Assembly: GCA_947494565.1 (NCBI GenBank)
Contig: CANLVG010000005.1
Span: 124,001-188,000, forward strand
Source of the DNA: an uncultured Flavobacteriaceae bacterium
Lineage (GTDB): Bacteria; Bacteroidota; Bacteroidia; Flavobacteriales; Flavobacteriaceae
Direction: 5' to 3'
DNA: 64,000 bases
This document shows, piece by piece, positions 27,971 through 38,057 of the stretch (its first letter is position 1; every line of letters begins with the position of its first letter). A program made the position numbers and the translations under genes. The notes under the pieces were generated by a model that saw only the letters and a program-made list of their open reading frames with translations, was not told the DNA's origin and did no database searches.

Positions 27971-28444
27971 ATGATCGATTTCGATTCGCAATACGATTGT
28001 AAAGCTGATGCCAAAGGTAGGGTAATGTTGCCTGTTGCCCTAAAAAATAAGCTATTGCCAGTATTGAAAGATGGTTTTGTCATCAAGAGGGCAATCAGTG
28101 GAGCATGTTTGGAATTATGGCCCATGGCAGAGTGGCGAGTAGAGATGGCCAAAATCAAAAAACTCAACCGTTTCGTAAAAAAGAACAACGATTTCATCAG
28201 GATCTTTCTATCAGGTGTCAAAGAAATCGATATCGATAGTACCGGCCGGCTTTTGATTCCGAGGAATCTAATTGCTGTCGCCGGTATCAAAAAAGAAATC
28301 ACCTTAAGCCCTGCCATCAATATCATGGAGATTTGGGATAAGGAGCGATACGAAAAAGCTGTGAGCATGCCGGATGATGAGTTTGAGGCATTGGCCGAAG
28401 ATGTTATGGGCGAAGTAGGTGAAGATGCACCCGATGTATCATAA
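27971..28444 (+). CDS. mraZ: Transcriptional regulator MraZ
   Basis: MraZ is the conserved first gene of the division and cell-wall cluster and represses it in E. coli. This 157-residue protein has two SpoVT/AbrB-type half-barrels: DAKGRVMLPVALKNKLLP (about residues 14-31) and IDIDSTGRLLIPRNLIAVAG (about 85-104). The acidic C-terminal tail (about 140-157) is longer than in E. coli. The start is ATG 27971, 30 bp after the promoter. The predicted operator of three GTGG repeats lies upstream. Confidence 0.93.
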   Translation: MIDFDSQYDCKADAKGRVMLPVALKNKLLPVLKDGFVIKRAISGACLELWPMAEWRVEMAKIKKLNRFVKKNNDFIRIFLSGVKEIDIDSTGRLLIPRNLIAVAGIKKEITLSPAINIMEIWDKERYEKAVSMPDDEFEALAEDVMGEVGEDAPDVS

Positions 28445-29327
28445 TCCGGTGTTGTTGAAAGGGTCCGTTGACGGACTCGCTATTGAGGAAAATGGGGTGT
28501 ACGTGGATGTGACCTTCGGAGGTGGAGGACATTCCAAAGAAATATTGAAACAACTTGGCCCTGATGGAAAGTTGTTTGCATTTGATCAAGATGAGGAGGC
28601 CATGGGAAATGCCTTGAGCGATTCAAGGTTCACATTGATCAATGAGAATTTCAGATATATCACGCAGTTTTTAAAGTTCTATGGCATTCGGAAGGTAAAT
28701 GGGGTCTTAGCGGATTTCGGGGTTTCCTCACATCAATTCGATAAAGCGGAGCGTGGTTTCTCGACCCGTTTTGATGCGTTGCTCGATATGAGAATGAGTC
28801 AAAAGAATACGGTCTCAGCCTATGATGTGGTCAACTCGTACGCTTATGATGATTTGAGGAAAGTGTTGTTTGTATATGGCGATTTGCGAAATGCAAATGC
28901 TATGGCCAAGGTCGTGATTGCGCAACGTGAAGCGAATCCGATTAAAACCACGCAGCAGCTGAAAGAGGTATTGCGCCAGTTTTTACCAGCATCGAAGGAG
29001 CATAAGATATTGGCCCAGATTTATCAGGCCATCCGAATTGAGGTCAATCAAGAGATAGCGGTAATCGAAGAGTTTCTTATGCAGACTCCTGATTTGATTG
29101 TAGGTGGAGGAAGGCTAAGTGTTATCAGTTACCATTCATTGGAAGACCGTTTGGTGAAAAGGTTCATAAGAGCTGGAAAATTTGAAGGAGAGCCTGAAAA
29201 GGATTTCTATGGAAACATCGAGGTGCCTTTTAAAAAAGTAGGTGGTTTGATCGTTCCAACGGCCCAAGAGGTAGCGAAAAATAATCGCGCCCGTAGTGCC
29301 AAGCTGCGGATTGCAGAGCGCATATAA
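28425..29327 (+). CDS. rsmH: 16S rRNA (cytosine-1402-N4)-methyltransferase RsmH
   Basis: RsmH (MraW) methylates N4 of C1402 in 16S rRNA using S-adenosylmethionine. Visible motifs are YHNPVLLKGSVDGL, the SAM motif VYVDVTFGGGGHSKEIL and the late VISYHSLEDRLVKRF, which match the family. The start is ambiguous: GTG 28419, ATG 28425 or ATG 28434; the last is nearest to family N-termini, and all overlap mraZ. About 300 residues is the normal length. Confidence 0.95.
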   Translation: MHPMYHNPVLLKGSVDGLAIEENGVYVDVTFGGGGHSKEILKQLGPDGKLFAFDQDEEAMGNALSDSRFTLINENFRYITQFLKFYGIRKVNGVLADFGVSSHQFDKAERGFSTRFDALLDMRMSQKNTVSAYDVVNSYAYDDLRKVLFVYGDLRNANAMAKVVIAQREANPIKTTQQLKEVLRQFLPASKEHKILAQIYQAIRIEVNQEIAVIEEFLMQTPDLIVGGGRLSVISYHSLEDRLVKRFIRAGKFEGEPEKDFYGNIEVPFKKVGGLIVPTAQEVAKNNRARSAKLRIAERI

Positions 29328-29348
29328 AAGTAGATAAAACCGAAAATA

Positions 29349-29672
29349 GTGAGAAAAGGAATTTTAGACATATTAAAAGGAAAATTTTTGGTGAGTGGTG
29401 ATGCACCGAAAAACTGGTTGTTTATTCTCTTCGCATCCTTTTTGGCAACCGTAATGATCGGTAGCTCACATAGTGCCGACAAGAAAGTGCATCAGATTGC
29501 AGCGCTGAACGAACAGGTTAAAGAGCTGAGGAGTGAGTTCGTCGATGTGCGTTCGGATGTTCAGAAATTACGGTTAGAGTCTAAGGTGACCGAAATTGTT
29601 GCAGAAGACGAATTGTATCCCTCAGAAGAACCACCAAAGAAAATAAAAGTAAAGTCAGATCAGAAAGAATAG
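29349..29672 (+). CDS. ftsL: FtsL-like divisome protein
   Basis: A 107-residue bitopic protein: short cytoplasmic N-terminus, one transmembrane helix at about 22-40 (NWLFILFASFLATVMIGSS) and a predicted coiled coil (about 45-80, VHQIAALNEQVKELRSEF). The acidic/lysine tail follows. Size, topology and place between rsmH and ftsI match FtsL, the scaffold of the divisome FtsQLB complex. The start is GTG at 29349, and the stop overlaps the next start by 1 nt. Sequence similarity to FtsL is weak, as usual. Confidence 0.75.
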   Translation: MRKGILDILKGKFLVSGDAPKNWLFILFASFLATVMIGSSHSADKKVHQIAALNEQVKELRSEFVDVRSDVQKLRLESKVTEIVAEDELYPSEEPPKKIKVKSDQKE

Positions 29673-31678
29673 TGGCAGTAAACGATAAGAACATATTGAA
29701 TCGATTGTATTTCGTGGCAGGTTGCCTCTTTCTTTTTTCCTGCGCAGTACTTTTTAAGTTGGTGAGCATTCAGGTGGTCAATGGCGATAAGTACCGTGAA
29801 TTGGCCGAACAGCGCACATCTAAAATGTTCACTATTGCTCCTAATCGGGGAGACCTTATCTCCGATGACGGTAGTTTATTGGCTACTTCGGTTTCGAGAT
29901 ACACCATTCGCTTTGATGCCGTGACCGTGAGCGAGGAAAATTTTCAGGAAAATCTCAAACCCCTCTCTCAGGCGCTGTCCAACTTGACCGGCAAACCGGT
30001 TGCAGAATATGTGCAGCTTTTTAGAAAGGCCAAAGAGAATAGAAATCGTTACACCCTGGTAGCTAGAAACCTCGATTACTCCGAATACATGGAAGTACGT
30101 CAATTTCCGCTTTTCGAAAAGGGGCCGTACAAAGGCGGATTGATCATTGAGCAAAAAACGGTTCGCGAGCATCCTTTGGGCAAGATCGCAGAGCGCAGCG
30201 TAGGCTATGAGCGCGTTGATGAAAACGGGTACAGAACCCGAGTTGGCCTAGAAGGTGCTTTTGGGGAGTACCTAAGGGGAAAAGAGGGTAAGCGTCTAAA
30301 ACAAAAAATAGCCAAAGGACAATGGAAGCCGGTCGGCCAAGAGAACATTATAGAGCCAAAAGACGGCTATGATGTCATTTCCACAATAGATATCAATATT
30401 CAAGATATTGCCCATCACGCCCTGCTCGCACAGTTAGAAAAATACAATGCCGACCATGGTTGTGTAATCGTGATGGAAACCGAGACGGGCGAGATCAAAG
30501 CCATTTCAAATTTAGGTAAGACGAAGAAAGGCAAGTATTATGAACGCTTGAACTACGCCATAGGTGAGTCGCACGAGCCAGGTTCCACATTCAAGTTGAT
30601 GAATATTGTGGCTGCGCTTGAAGACGGAATCATCGATACCAGTACGGTCAAGGATACTGGAAAAGGATATTGGAAAATATACAGACATCGCGTCAAGGAT
30701 TCAAAGCATGGAGGCTATGGAAAAATCTCTATGGCCAAAGCTTTTGAGGTGTCTTCAAACACGGCGTTTGCGCAAATGATTCACGATGGGTACAAGCAAG
30801 AGCCCTCAAAATATGTGAACCGCTTGATGGGTATGAATCTCGGAAAGGAAATCGGATTGCCCATAAAAGGGGAGGGGAAACCAGTGCTTCGTTTTCCTGG
30901 AGATAAAGGTTGGTCCGGACTTTCCCTGGCCCAGATGGCCTATGGTTATGAAATTGCCATGACCCCTTTGCAAATACTCACATTTTACAATGCCATTGCC
31001 AATGATGGGGAAATGGTAAAACCGAGATTGATCAAAGAAGTCAAAGAACTGAACCGCACGGTTTTCAAATTCGATAAGGAAGTTATCAATCCGTCGATCT
31101 GCTCGCCCGAAACGATACTTCAGGTGCAAGACCTCTTAAAGAATGTGGTGGAGAAAAAACACGGTACGGGACATAAAATGTACTCGCCCAATTTTTCGAT
31201 GGCCGGAAAAACGGGGACGGCACAGAAGAATTATGTCAATAAGGACCCCGATGTGATGACATACATCTCCACTTTCGCAGGATATTTCCCTGCGGAAGAC
31301 CCTAAGTACTCTTGTATCGTAGTCATTCACGAACCCGATAAAAGTGTGGGATATTACGGTGCGGACGTTTCCGGTCCCGTTTTTAAGTCCATCGCCCAAA
31401 AGGTATATGCCAATAACCCATTAATTGACGAAGTGGAAACTTTGGACGTCAAAGATGAAAACCTCGAAAAAGCATACCAAAGCTATTACGCCGAGGCACA
31501 AAAGAAGCATGATCAAGTGCCCAATGTCAAAGGAATGTGCGGTATGGACGCCATATCGTTGTTGGAAAACATGGGACTGGAAGTCGTGGTAAAAGGCAAT
31601 GGAAAAGTAAAAAAACAGTCTATCGCCAAAGGAACGGATATTAAAAAAGTGGCTAAAATAATTTTGGAACTCTCATGA
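29672..31678 (+). CDS. ftsI: Penicillin-binding protein 3-type transpeptidase FtsI
   Basis: The septal D,D-transpeptidase, 668 residues. One TM at about 13-33, a dimerisation domain, and the transpeptidase domain with SxxK in EPGSTFK (near 308), SxN in SSNTAF and KTG in GKTGTAQ. A single PASTA domain ends the protein (about 610-668, VPNVKGMCGMDAISLLENMG). The start is GTG at 29672, overlapping ftsL by 1 nt. It acts in the periplasm with FtsW and the FtsQLB complex. Confidence 0.95.
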   Translation: MAVNDKNILNRLYFVAGCLFLFSCAVLFKLVSIQVVNGDKYRELAEQRTSKMFTIAPNRGDLISDDGSLLATSVSRYTIRFDAVTVSEENFQENLKPLSQALSNLTGKPVAEYVQLFRKAKENRNRYTLVARNLDYSEYMEVRQFPLFEKGPYKGGLIIEQKTVREHPLGKIAERSVGYERVDENGYRTRVGLEGAFGEYLRGKEGKRLKQKIAKGQWKPVGQENIIEPKDGYDVISTIDINIQDIAHHALLAQLEKYNADHGCVIVMETETGEIKAISNLGKTKKGKYYERLNYAIGESHEPGSTFKLMNIVAALEDGIIDTSTVKDTGKGYWKIYRHRVKDSKHGGYGKISMAKAFEVSSNTAFAQMIHDGYKQEPSKYVNRLMGMNLGKEIGLPIKGEGKPVLRFPGDKGWSGLSLAQMAYGYEIAMTPLQILTFYNAIANDGEMVKPRLIKEVKELNRTVFKFDKEVINPSICSPETILQVQDLLKNVVEKKHGTGHKMYSPNFSMAGKTGTAQKNYVNKDPDVMTYISTFAGYFPAEDPKYSCIVVIHEPDKSVGYYGADVSGPVFKSIAQKVYANNPLIDEVETLDVKDENLEKAYQSYYAEAQKKHDQVPNVKGMCGMDAISLLENMGLEVVVKGNGKVKKQSIAKGTDIKKVAKIILELS

Positions 31679-33138
31679 TGCTCTTAAAAGACATATTATA
31701 TGGAGTAGGTCTCACGGCAGTGAGTGGGTCGACCAACGTCATGATAAATGCCGTGCAATTCGATTCGAGAGAAGTTGCTATGGATGATGTGTTCGTGGCG
31801 ATACGAGGTCTAGTGAGCGACGGCCATGATTATATTGAAAAGGCGATTAACTCGGGTGCGAAAGCTATCGTATGCGAGGTACTGCCAGAACAGATAGTCA
31901 ATGAAATCACCTATGTGGAAGTGCGCAATGGCAACTCCGCCTTGGCGATAATGGCGTCCAACTTTTATGAAAATCCCTCGAAGAATTTAAAATTGGTCGG
32001 GGTGACCGGAACCAATGGTAAGACTACGGTAAGTAGCCTTCTGTTTCAATTGTTTAAAAAGGCAGGCTATAAGGTCGGTTTGATCTCAACGATCAAGATA
32101 ATGGTAGACGATACCGAGTATCAAACCAGCCATACCACTCCTGATGCCTTAACCATCAACAAACACTTGAAATTGATGAATGAGGCCGGAGTTGAGTTCT
32201 GCTTTATGGAAGTGAGCTCACATGGAATTCATCAGAAAAGAACGGAAGGCCTTGTGTTTGAGGGCGCTATTTTTACCAACCTTTCGCATGACCATCTAGA
32301 CTACCACAAGACTTTTGCGGAATATCGCGATACTAAAAAAATACTGTTCGATAACCTGACAAAAAAGGCCTTCGCCTTGACCAATATCGATGATAAGAAC
32401 GGGCTGGTAATGCTTCAAAATACCAAGGCAAGAAAATATACCTACGCCTTGAAGACGTACGCGGATTACAGAGCCCAGATTTTGGAGAATCAATTCGACG
32501 GACAACTGCTCAAAATAAATGATAATGAACTTTGGTCAAAGCTGATCGGTCATTTTAATGCTTACAATATGTTGGCGATTTACGCCACAGCTGACTTATT
32601 GGGTCTCGAACAATTGGAGACACTTCGTCTATTAAGTGAACTCGAGAACGTCGATGGGCGTTTTCAATATTTCATATCAAAAGAAAAAGTAACGGCTATA
32701 GTCGATTATGCCCATACGCCGGACGCGCTTAAAAATGTGCTTGAAACTATCAACACGTTGAGAACTGGAAATGAAAACGTCATCACCGTTGTGGGGTGTG
32801 GTGGCGATAGAGACAGATCAAAGCGCCCGGTTATGGGTCATATCGCTTCCGAGATGAGCAACAAGGCCATCTTTACTTCTGATAACCCCAGATCCGAAGA
32901 GCCTGCTGCCATTATCGAAGAAATGGTCGATGGTGTGGAACCACAGAATACCAAAAAAATACTTGCGATAGAAAATCGAGAGCAAGCAATCAAAACCGCT
33001 TGCCAACTGGCCTTGGCCAATGACATTATACTGGTTGCCGGTAAAGGGCATGAGACCTATCAAGAAACGAATGGAAAACGAGTCGATTTCGATGATTTTA
33101 AAATCATTAAGGACTTATTATCAGAATTGGACAAATAA
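31675..33138 (+). CDS. murE: UDP-N-acetylmuramoyl-tripeptide synthetase MurE, meso-DAP type
   Basis: Mur ligase that adds the third stem-peptide residue. It has [11 protein letters not shown], the ATP-binding P-loop (near residues 108-118), and SDNPRSEEP near residue 402; the DNPR motif indicates meso-diaminopimelate as substrate rather than lysine. 487 residues is normal. It overlaps ftsI by 4 bp (ATGA). The enzyme is cytoplasmic. Confidence 0.96.
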   Translation: MMLLKDILYGVGLTAVSGSTNVMINAVQFDSREVAMDDVFVAIRGLVSDGHDYIEKAINSGAKAIVCEVLPEQIVNEITYVEVRNGNSALAIMASNFYENPSKNLKLVGVTGTNGKTTVSSLLFQLFKKAGYKVGLISTIKIMVDDTEYQTSHTTPDALTINKHLKLMNEAGVEFCFMEVSSHGIHQKRTEGLVFEGAIFTNLSHDHLDYHKTFAEYRDTKKILFDNLTKKAFALTNIDDKNGLVMLQNTKARKYTYALKTYADYRAQILENQFDGQLLKINDNELWSKLIGHFNAYNMLAIYATADLLGLEQLETLRLLSELENVDGRFQYFISKEKVTAIVDYAHTPDALKNVLETINTLRTGNENVITVVGCGGDRDRSKRPVMGHIASEMSNKAIFTSDNPRSEEPAAIIEEMVDGVEPQNTKKILAIENREQAIKTACQLALANDIILVAGKGHETYQETNGKRVDFDDFKIIKDLLSELDK

Positions 33139-34358
33139 TGCTGTACTACTTATTTGAATACTTAGAGAAAGAGTATCAAGTGCCTGGCGCGAGTCTGTTC
33201 CAGTTCAGCACTTTTCGTGCGGGTATGGCTATCCTGTTCTCGTTGATTATTGCTACGGCATATGGGAAACGCATCATCGTACTGCTACAAAAAAAGCAAG
33301 TAGGGGAAACCATTCGTGAGTTGGGTCTTGAAGGTCAAAAGCAAAAAGCGGGAACTCCGACCATGGGTGGAATCATAATCATTCTGGCCACGCTGATACC
33401 GGTGCTTTTGTTCGCTCGTCTGGATAATATTTATATCATCCTTTTGATTTTTACGACCATATGGATGGGCATTATCGGCTTTGTAGATGATTACATCAAA
33501 GTCTTTAAGAAGAACAAAGAGGGCCTCAAAGGGCGATTTAAAGTGATAGGCCAAGTAGTTTTAGGATTGATTGTAGGGGCGGTACTCTATATTCATCCAG
33601 AGGTTACCATGCGGGATCATAATCGAACCACGATTACGGAACAGTTTACCGTTGAGGAAGTACGAGGTGAAGAAGTGAAATCTACGATGACCACCGTTCC
33701 GTTTTTTAAGAACAATGAATTCGATTACGCTGACTTTTTGGGGTGGGCCGGAGAAGGTGCCAAGCAATACTCGTGGTTGATATTCATTCCGATTATCATA
33801 TTGATCGTGACAGCGGTATCAAATGGAGCCAACCTAACGGATGGTATTGATGGGCTCGCCGCAGGAACTTCGGCGATTATCGTATTCACCTTGGGGGTTT
33901 TCGCCTTGGTTTCGGGTAATGTGATTTTTTCTGACTATTTGGATATCATGTACATACCGAAGTCTGGTGAATTACTGGTTTTCATTACCGCATTTGTCGG
34001 AGCTCTGGTCGGATTTTTATGGTACAATGCATTTCCTGCTCAAGTATTTATGGGGGATACCGGAAGCCTTACCATAGGCGGGGTCATTGCGGTTATCGCA
34101 ATAATCGTCCGTAAAGAACTGCTCATTCCGCTGCTATGTGGAATCTTCTTTGCGGAATCGATTTCCGTGATGATGCAGGTAGGCTATTTCAAATACACCA
34201 AGAAAAAACTGGGGGAAGGGAAACGCATTTTTTTGATGTCACCCCTACACCATCATTATCAAAAAAAGGGGTATCACGAGAGTAAGATCGTGACCCGTTT
34301 TTGGATTGTAGGAATTATGCTGGCCATCGTGACCATAGTGACTTTGAAAGTACGCTAA
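33138..34358 (+). CDS. mraY: Phospho-N-acetylmuramoyl-pentapeptide transferase MraY
   Basis: Integral membrane enzyme that transfers phospho-MurNAc-pentapeptide to undecaprenyl phosphate, giving lipid I. Ten hydrophobic segments are expected and visible along 406 residues. Key motifs are GFVDDYIKV (DDxxK), [12 protein letters not shown] (catalytic Asp region) and the LHHHYQKKG histidine motif near the end. A long loop at about 150-200 between TM segments is typical of Bacteroidota MraY. It overlaps the murE stop by 1 nt. Confidence 0.96.
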   Translation: MLYYLFEYLEKEYQVPGASLFQFSTFRAGMAILFSLIIATAYGKRIIVLLQKKQVGETIRELGLEGQKQKAGTPTMGGIIIILATLIPVLLFARLDNIYIILLIFTTIWMGIIGFVDDYIKVFKKNKEGLKGRFKVIGQVVLGLIVGAVLYIHPEVTMRDHNRTTITEQFTVEEVRGEEVKSTMTTVPFFKNNEFDYADFLGWAGEGAKQYSWLIFIPIIILIVTAVSNGANLTDGIDGLAAGTSAIIVFTLGVFALVSGNVIFSDYLDIMYIPKSGELLVFITAFVGALVGFLWYNAFPAQVFMGDTGSLTIGGVIAVIAIIVRKELLIPLLCGIFFAESISVMMQVGYFKYTKKKLGEGKRIFLMSPLHHHYQKKGYHESKIVTRFWIVGIMLAIVTIVTLKVR

Positions 34359-34359
34359 A

Positions 34360-35694
34360 ATGGAGCGACTGGTTATTCTTGGAGGAGGGGAGAGCGGAGT
34401 TGGAACCGCCATTTTGGGCCAACAAAAGGGATACGAGGTTTTTGTATCCGATAAAGGAAAGATTAAAGAAACGTATAAAGAAGTTCTTGAACATTTTGAG
34501 ATTGATTGGGAAGATGAAAAGCATACCGATGCCAAGATCCTGAACGCCGATATCGTGATGAAGAGTCCGGGTATACCAGACACGGTGCCATTGGTCAAGC
34601 AGCTAGTTGCTCAAGGCGTACCCGTGATTTCGGAAATAGAATTTGCATCGAACTATACTGATGCCACTATTATCGGAATTACCGGTAGCAATGGAAAAAC
34701 CACGACGACCATGCTCGCACACCACATCGCACGACAGGCTGATTTGAAGGTAGGTATGGCCGGTAATATTGGTGATAGTTATGCCAAGATGGTCGCAGAG
34801 CACAATTTTGCGTATTACGTGCTGGAAATCAGCAGTTTTCAATTGGATGGTATTGACGGATTTAGACCGCACATTGCGATTCTTACCAATATCACACCAG
34901 ATCATTTGGACCGCTATGACTATACCTTCGAAAACTATATCGCAGCCAAGTTTCGCATAGCGATGAACCAGACCGAATCGGACTATCTGATTTATGATGC
35001 CGACGACGAAGTGATAGTGAACTGGTTAAGCACACATCCCGTAAAATCTCAATTAATGCCTTTTTCATTGGAGCAAGAATTTGAAAGAGGAGCCTATCTC
35101 AAGAACAACAACATACATATAACAACTGATACTAATACCATAACGATGACAACTGACGCCCTAGCACTTGAAGGAAAACACAATTTGAAGAATACAATGG
35201 CAGCGTCAATGGCGGCTAAATTGATCGGTATTCGAAAAGAGACCATTCGACAGAGTATCGCCAATTTTCAAGGTGCGGAACACCGTTTAGAGAAGGTGCT
35301 TAAAATAGGTCATGTGCAATATATCAATGATTCAAAAGCTACCAATGTAAATGCCACCTATTTTGCGCTGGATAGCATGAGTGCCCCTACTGTATGGATT
35401 GTCGGTGGTGTGGATAAAGGCAATGACTACAAAGAGTTGATGCCCTTGGTCCGGGAAAAGGTAAAGGCGATCGTATGCCTAGGTCTTGACAATGAAAAAA
35501 TAAAGGATGCTTTTGGGAATGTCGTTGAATTGATGGTCGAGACCTTTGCAATGTCAGAGGCAGTAAAAGTGGCCTATAAAATCGCGGAACGTGGTGATAT
35601 GGTATTGTTGTCACCAGCCTGTGCAAGTTTCGATTTGTTCGAGAATTATGAGGATAGGGGAAATCAGTTTAAAGAAGCAATAAAAAACTTATAA
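34360..35694 (+). CDS. murD: UDP-N-acetylmuramoylalanine--D-glutamate ligase MurD
   Basis: Adds D-glutamate to UDP-MurNAc-L-Ala. The protein has GGGESGVG near the N-terminus (UDP-binding loop), GITGSNGKTTTT as the ATP P-loop (about 106-117), and late ligase-core residues such as INDSKATN and GGVDKG. The 444-residue length is usual. It starts with ATG 34360, 1 bp after mraY. Confidence 0.96.
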   Translation: MERLVILGGGESGVGTAILGQQKGYEVFVSDKGKIKETYKEVLEHFEIDWEDEKHTDAKILNADIVMKSPGIPDTVPLVKQLVAQGVPVISEIEFASNYTDATIIGITGSNGKTTTTMLAHHIARQADLKVGMAGNIGDSYAKMVAEHNFAYYVLEISSFQLDGIDGFRPHIAILTNITPDHLDRYDYTFENYIAAKFRIAMNQTESDYLIYDADDEVIVNWLSTHPVKSQLMPFSLEQEFERGAYLKNNNIHITTDTNTITMTTDALALEGKHNLKNTMAASMAAKLIGIRKETIRQSIANFQGAEHRLEKVLKIGHVQYINDSKATNVNATYFALDSMSAPTVWIVGGVDKGNDYKELMPLVREKVKAIVCLGLDNEKIKDAFGNVVELMVETFAMSEAVKVAYKIAERGDMVLLSPACASFDLFENYEDRGNQFKEAIKNL

Positions 35695-35695
35695 G

Positions 35696-36892
35696 GTGCT
35701 ATCGATTTTCAAGAACATACAAGGAGATAAAGCGATTTGGGCAGTAGTGGCCCTATTAGCATTATTTTCGTTTTTGCCGGTGTATAGCGCAAGTAGTAAC
35801 TTGGTATACGTCATCGGTAATGGTACTACTATGGGGCATCTGGTGAAGCATGCCATGTTGTTGATACTCGGTTTTGGAATCATTTACGGCGTACACAAAA
35901 TACCGACCCACTATTTTAAAGGCCTTTCATTGATCGCTATGCCCATTGTATTGCTGCTGCTGATGTACACCTTGGCGCAAGGCGCCACAATTGAGGGGGC
36001 CAATGCCAGCCGTTGGATCAGTGTTCCTCTCGTAGGTTCCTTTCAACCGTCTAATTTGGCAGCCGTGGTATTGATGATCTACGTCGCCCGCTACCTTGCC
36101 AAGATCAAGGACAAGACCATCACTTTTAAGGAAAGCATCGTTCCGTTATGGATACCCGTTTTTCTGGTAATCATTCTCATTTTACCAGCTAACTTTTCAA
36201 CGGCCGGGATCATTTTTTCCATGGTGTTGTTATTGGCTTTTATTGGCGGATACCCCTTGAAATATCTTGGAGCTATTGTAGCTGCTGGGATACTCTCTTT
36301 GGTTCTATTCATTTTGGCTGCTAAGGCGATGCCCGACGCATTTTCGAATCGGGTGGATACATGGGAAAATCGATGGGAAAATTTCTGGAACGGAGAAGAT
36401 ACCGAAGCCGACTATCAAATCGAAAAGGCTAAAATAGCGATTGCTTCCGGCGGATTGTTGGGCAAGGGAGCGGGCAAAAGTGTCCAAAAGAATTTCTTGC
36501 CACAAAGCGAATCGGATTTCATCTATGCGATTATCATAGAAGAATATGGGCTGATCGGAGGATTCGCCATTATGTTCTTCTACCTCTTGTTGCTTTTTAG
36601 GATTGTGGTAGTGGCCAATGGAAGTGAAAGTGTTTTTGGCAAGTTGTTGGTTTTGGGAGTCGGACTTCCCATCGTTTTTCAGGCTCTTATAAACATGTCG
36701 GTTGCCGTAGAATTGTTTCCCGTAACAGGACAAAATTTACCCTTGATAAGTCGTGGAGGTACCTCTAGTTGGATGACGTGTCTTGCCATTGGTATCATAT
36801 TGAGTGCAAGTAATAAAGGGCATAGCGGGCGCAAGTCATCCAAAAAAGTGAATGAGAACAATCCCTTAGAAGTGTTAAGTGGACAACTATAG
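35696..36892 (+). CDS. ftsW: SEDS glycosyltransferase FtsW
   Basis: FtsW is the septal peptidoglycan polymerase, working with FtsI. The 398-residue membrane protein has about ten TM segments and the SEDS signatures [25 protein letters not shown] (given here only by its shorter core [11 protein letters not shown]), [13 protein letters not shown] and the end motif [11 protein letters not shown]. The start is GTG at 35696. The last 14 bp overlap the start of murG. Confidence 0.95.
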   Translation: MLSIFKNIQGDKAIWAVVALLALFSFLPVYSASSNLVYVIGNGTTMGHLVKHAMLLILGFGIIYGVHKIPTHYFKGLSLIAMPIVLLLLMYTLAQGATIEGANASRWISVPLVGSFQPSNLAAVVLMIYVARYLAKIKDKTITFKESIVPLWIPVFLVIILILPANFSTAGIIFSMVLLLAFIGGYPLKYLGAIVAAGILSLVLFILAAKAMPDAFSNRVDTWENRWENFWNGEDTEADYQIEKAKIAIASGGLLGKGAGKSVQKNFLPQSESDFIYAIIIEEYGLIGGFAIMFFYLLLLFRIVVVANGSESVFGKLLVLGVGLPIVFQALINMSVAVELFPVTGQNLPLISRGGTSSWMTCLAIGIILSASNKGHSGRKSSKKVNENNPLEVLSGQL

Positions 36893-37985
36893 ATTTATTC
36901 TGTCGGGCGGTGGCACTGGGGGGCATATATATCCGGCTATAGCGATTGCCGACGAATTGAAAAGGAGATATCCGAAAGCCGAGTTCTTGTTCGTAGGTGC
37001 GAAGGACCGAATGGAGATGGAAAAGGTGCCAAAGGCTGGATATGAAATTGAAGGATTATGGATTACAGGGTTGCAACGGAAACTGACCCTTAAAAATTTA
37101 ATGTTTCCCTTTAAACTGATCAGTAGTTTGATAAGAGCAGGTAAAATAGTATCACGATTTAAACCGGATGCCGTCGTGGGAACGGGTGGTTTTGCTAGTG
37201 GCCCGCTGTTAAAGGTGGCTTCAGGTAGAGGTATTCCTTGTCTCTTGCAAGAACAGAACTCTTATGCGGGTATTACGAATAAACTGCTAAAAGATAAGGT
37301 GGCTAAAATTTGTGTGGCCTATGACGGTATGGAAAAGTTCTTTCCGGCCGATAAGATTATAAAAACCGGTAACCCCGTTCGGGGTGATTTGGTCGAGAGC
37401 CATGGAAATGTGAAAGCTGCTCTTGAGTTCTTTGGTCTTGAGCTGGGCAAGCCCACGGTGTTCGTCTTAGGGGGAAGTCTGGGTGCGAGACGCATCAATC
37501 AACTTATCGAAAAGGAACTGGGTTATTTCGAAGAAAAAGGTATTCAGCTACTCTGGCAATGTGGCAAATTATACTATGAGGAGTATAAAAAGTATGATTC
37601 CGATACCGTAAAGGTGCTGGACTTTGTTTCCCGAATGGATTTAGCATATACCGCCGGTGATATCATGATATCACGTGCAGGGGCCGGTTCGGTGTCAGAG
37701 TTATGTATCGTGGGTAAACCGGTAATCTTTATACCGTCGCCTAATGTCGCCGAAGATCATCAGACAAAGAACGCCTTGGCGCTCGTTGATCGAAATGCGG
37801 CGATCATGATTCGGGAGGAGGACCTCAATGCGCATTTTAGGAATTTATTTTCCGAGGTTTTCGAATCTCCGAAAAAACAAGAAGAATTGAAGGTGAATAT
37901 CAAAAAGATGGCCATGCCCAATGCCACGAAGGATATTGCTGACGAAATAGAAAAATTAGTAGGAAATACTAGAAATAGGGCGTAG
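36879..37985 (+). CDS. murG: Undecaprenyldiphospho-muramoylpentapeptide beta-N-acetylglucosaminyltransferase MurG
   Basis: MurG adds GlcNAc to lipid I, forming lipid II, on the inner face of the membrane. The 368-residue GT28 protein shows the N-terminal [12 protein letters not shown] glycine loop and [12 protein letters not shown]. The C-terminal [10 protein letters not shown] loop and [11 protein letters not shown] nucleotide-sugar site are also clear. It starts with GTG at 36879 inside ftsW. Its stop codon falls within a hairpin. Confidence 0.95.
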   Translation: MDNYRFILSGGGTGGHIYPAIAIADELKRRYPKAEFLFVGAKDRMEMEKVPKAGYEIEGLWITGLQRKLTLKNLMFPFKLISSLIRAGKIVSRFKPDAVVGTGGFASGPLLKVASGRGIPCLLQEQNSYAGITNKLLKDKVAKICVAYDGMEKFFPADKIIKTGNPVRGDLVESHGNVKAALEFFGLELGKPTVFVLGGSLGARRINQLIEKELGYFEEKGIQLLWQCGKLYYEEYKKYDSDTVKVLDFVSRMDLAYTAGDIMISRAGAGSVSELCIVGKPVIFIPSPNVAEDHQTKNALALVDRNAAIMIREEDLNAHFRNLFSEVFESPKKQEELKVNIKKMAMPNATKDIADEIEKLVGNTRNRA

Positions 37986-37997
37986 TGACTGCGCCCT
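37977..37997 (+). other. Hairpin spanning the murG stop codon
   Basis: AGGGCGTAG (37977-37985) can pair with CTGCGCCCT (37989-37997) with one G-U wobble and a 3-nt loop, 9 bp in all. The TAG stop of murG is the last three bases of the left arm. No T-run follows, so it is more likely a partial terminator or mRNA-stability element than a full terminator. Confidence 0.5.
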
Positions 37998-38057
37998 AAA
38001 TAGGAATTATAAAAATGAAAACTCAGGTTGTTTTGAGTTGTAATTAAAACTTTTATT

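Noticed and set aside
37977-37997. Full terminator after murG
   Set aside because: The stem is good, but no T-run follows and murC continues in the same direction.
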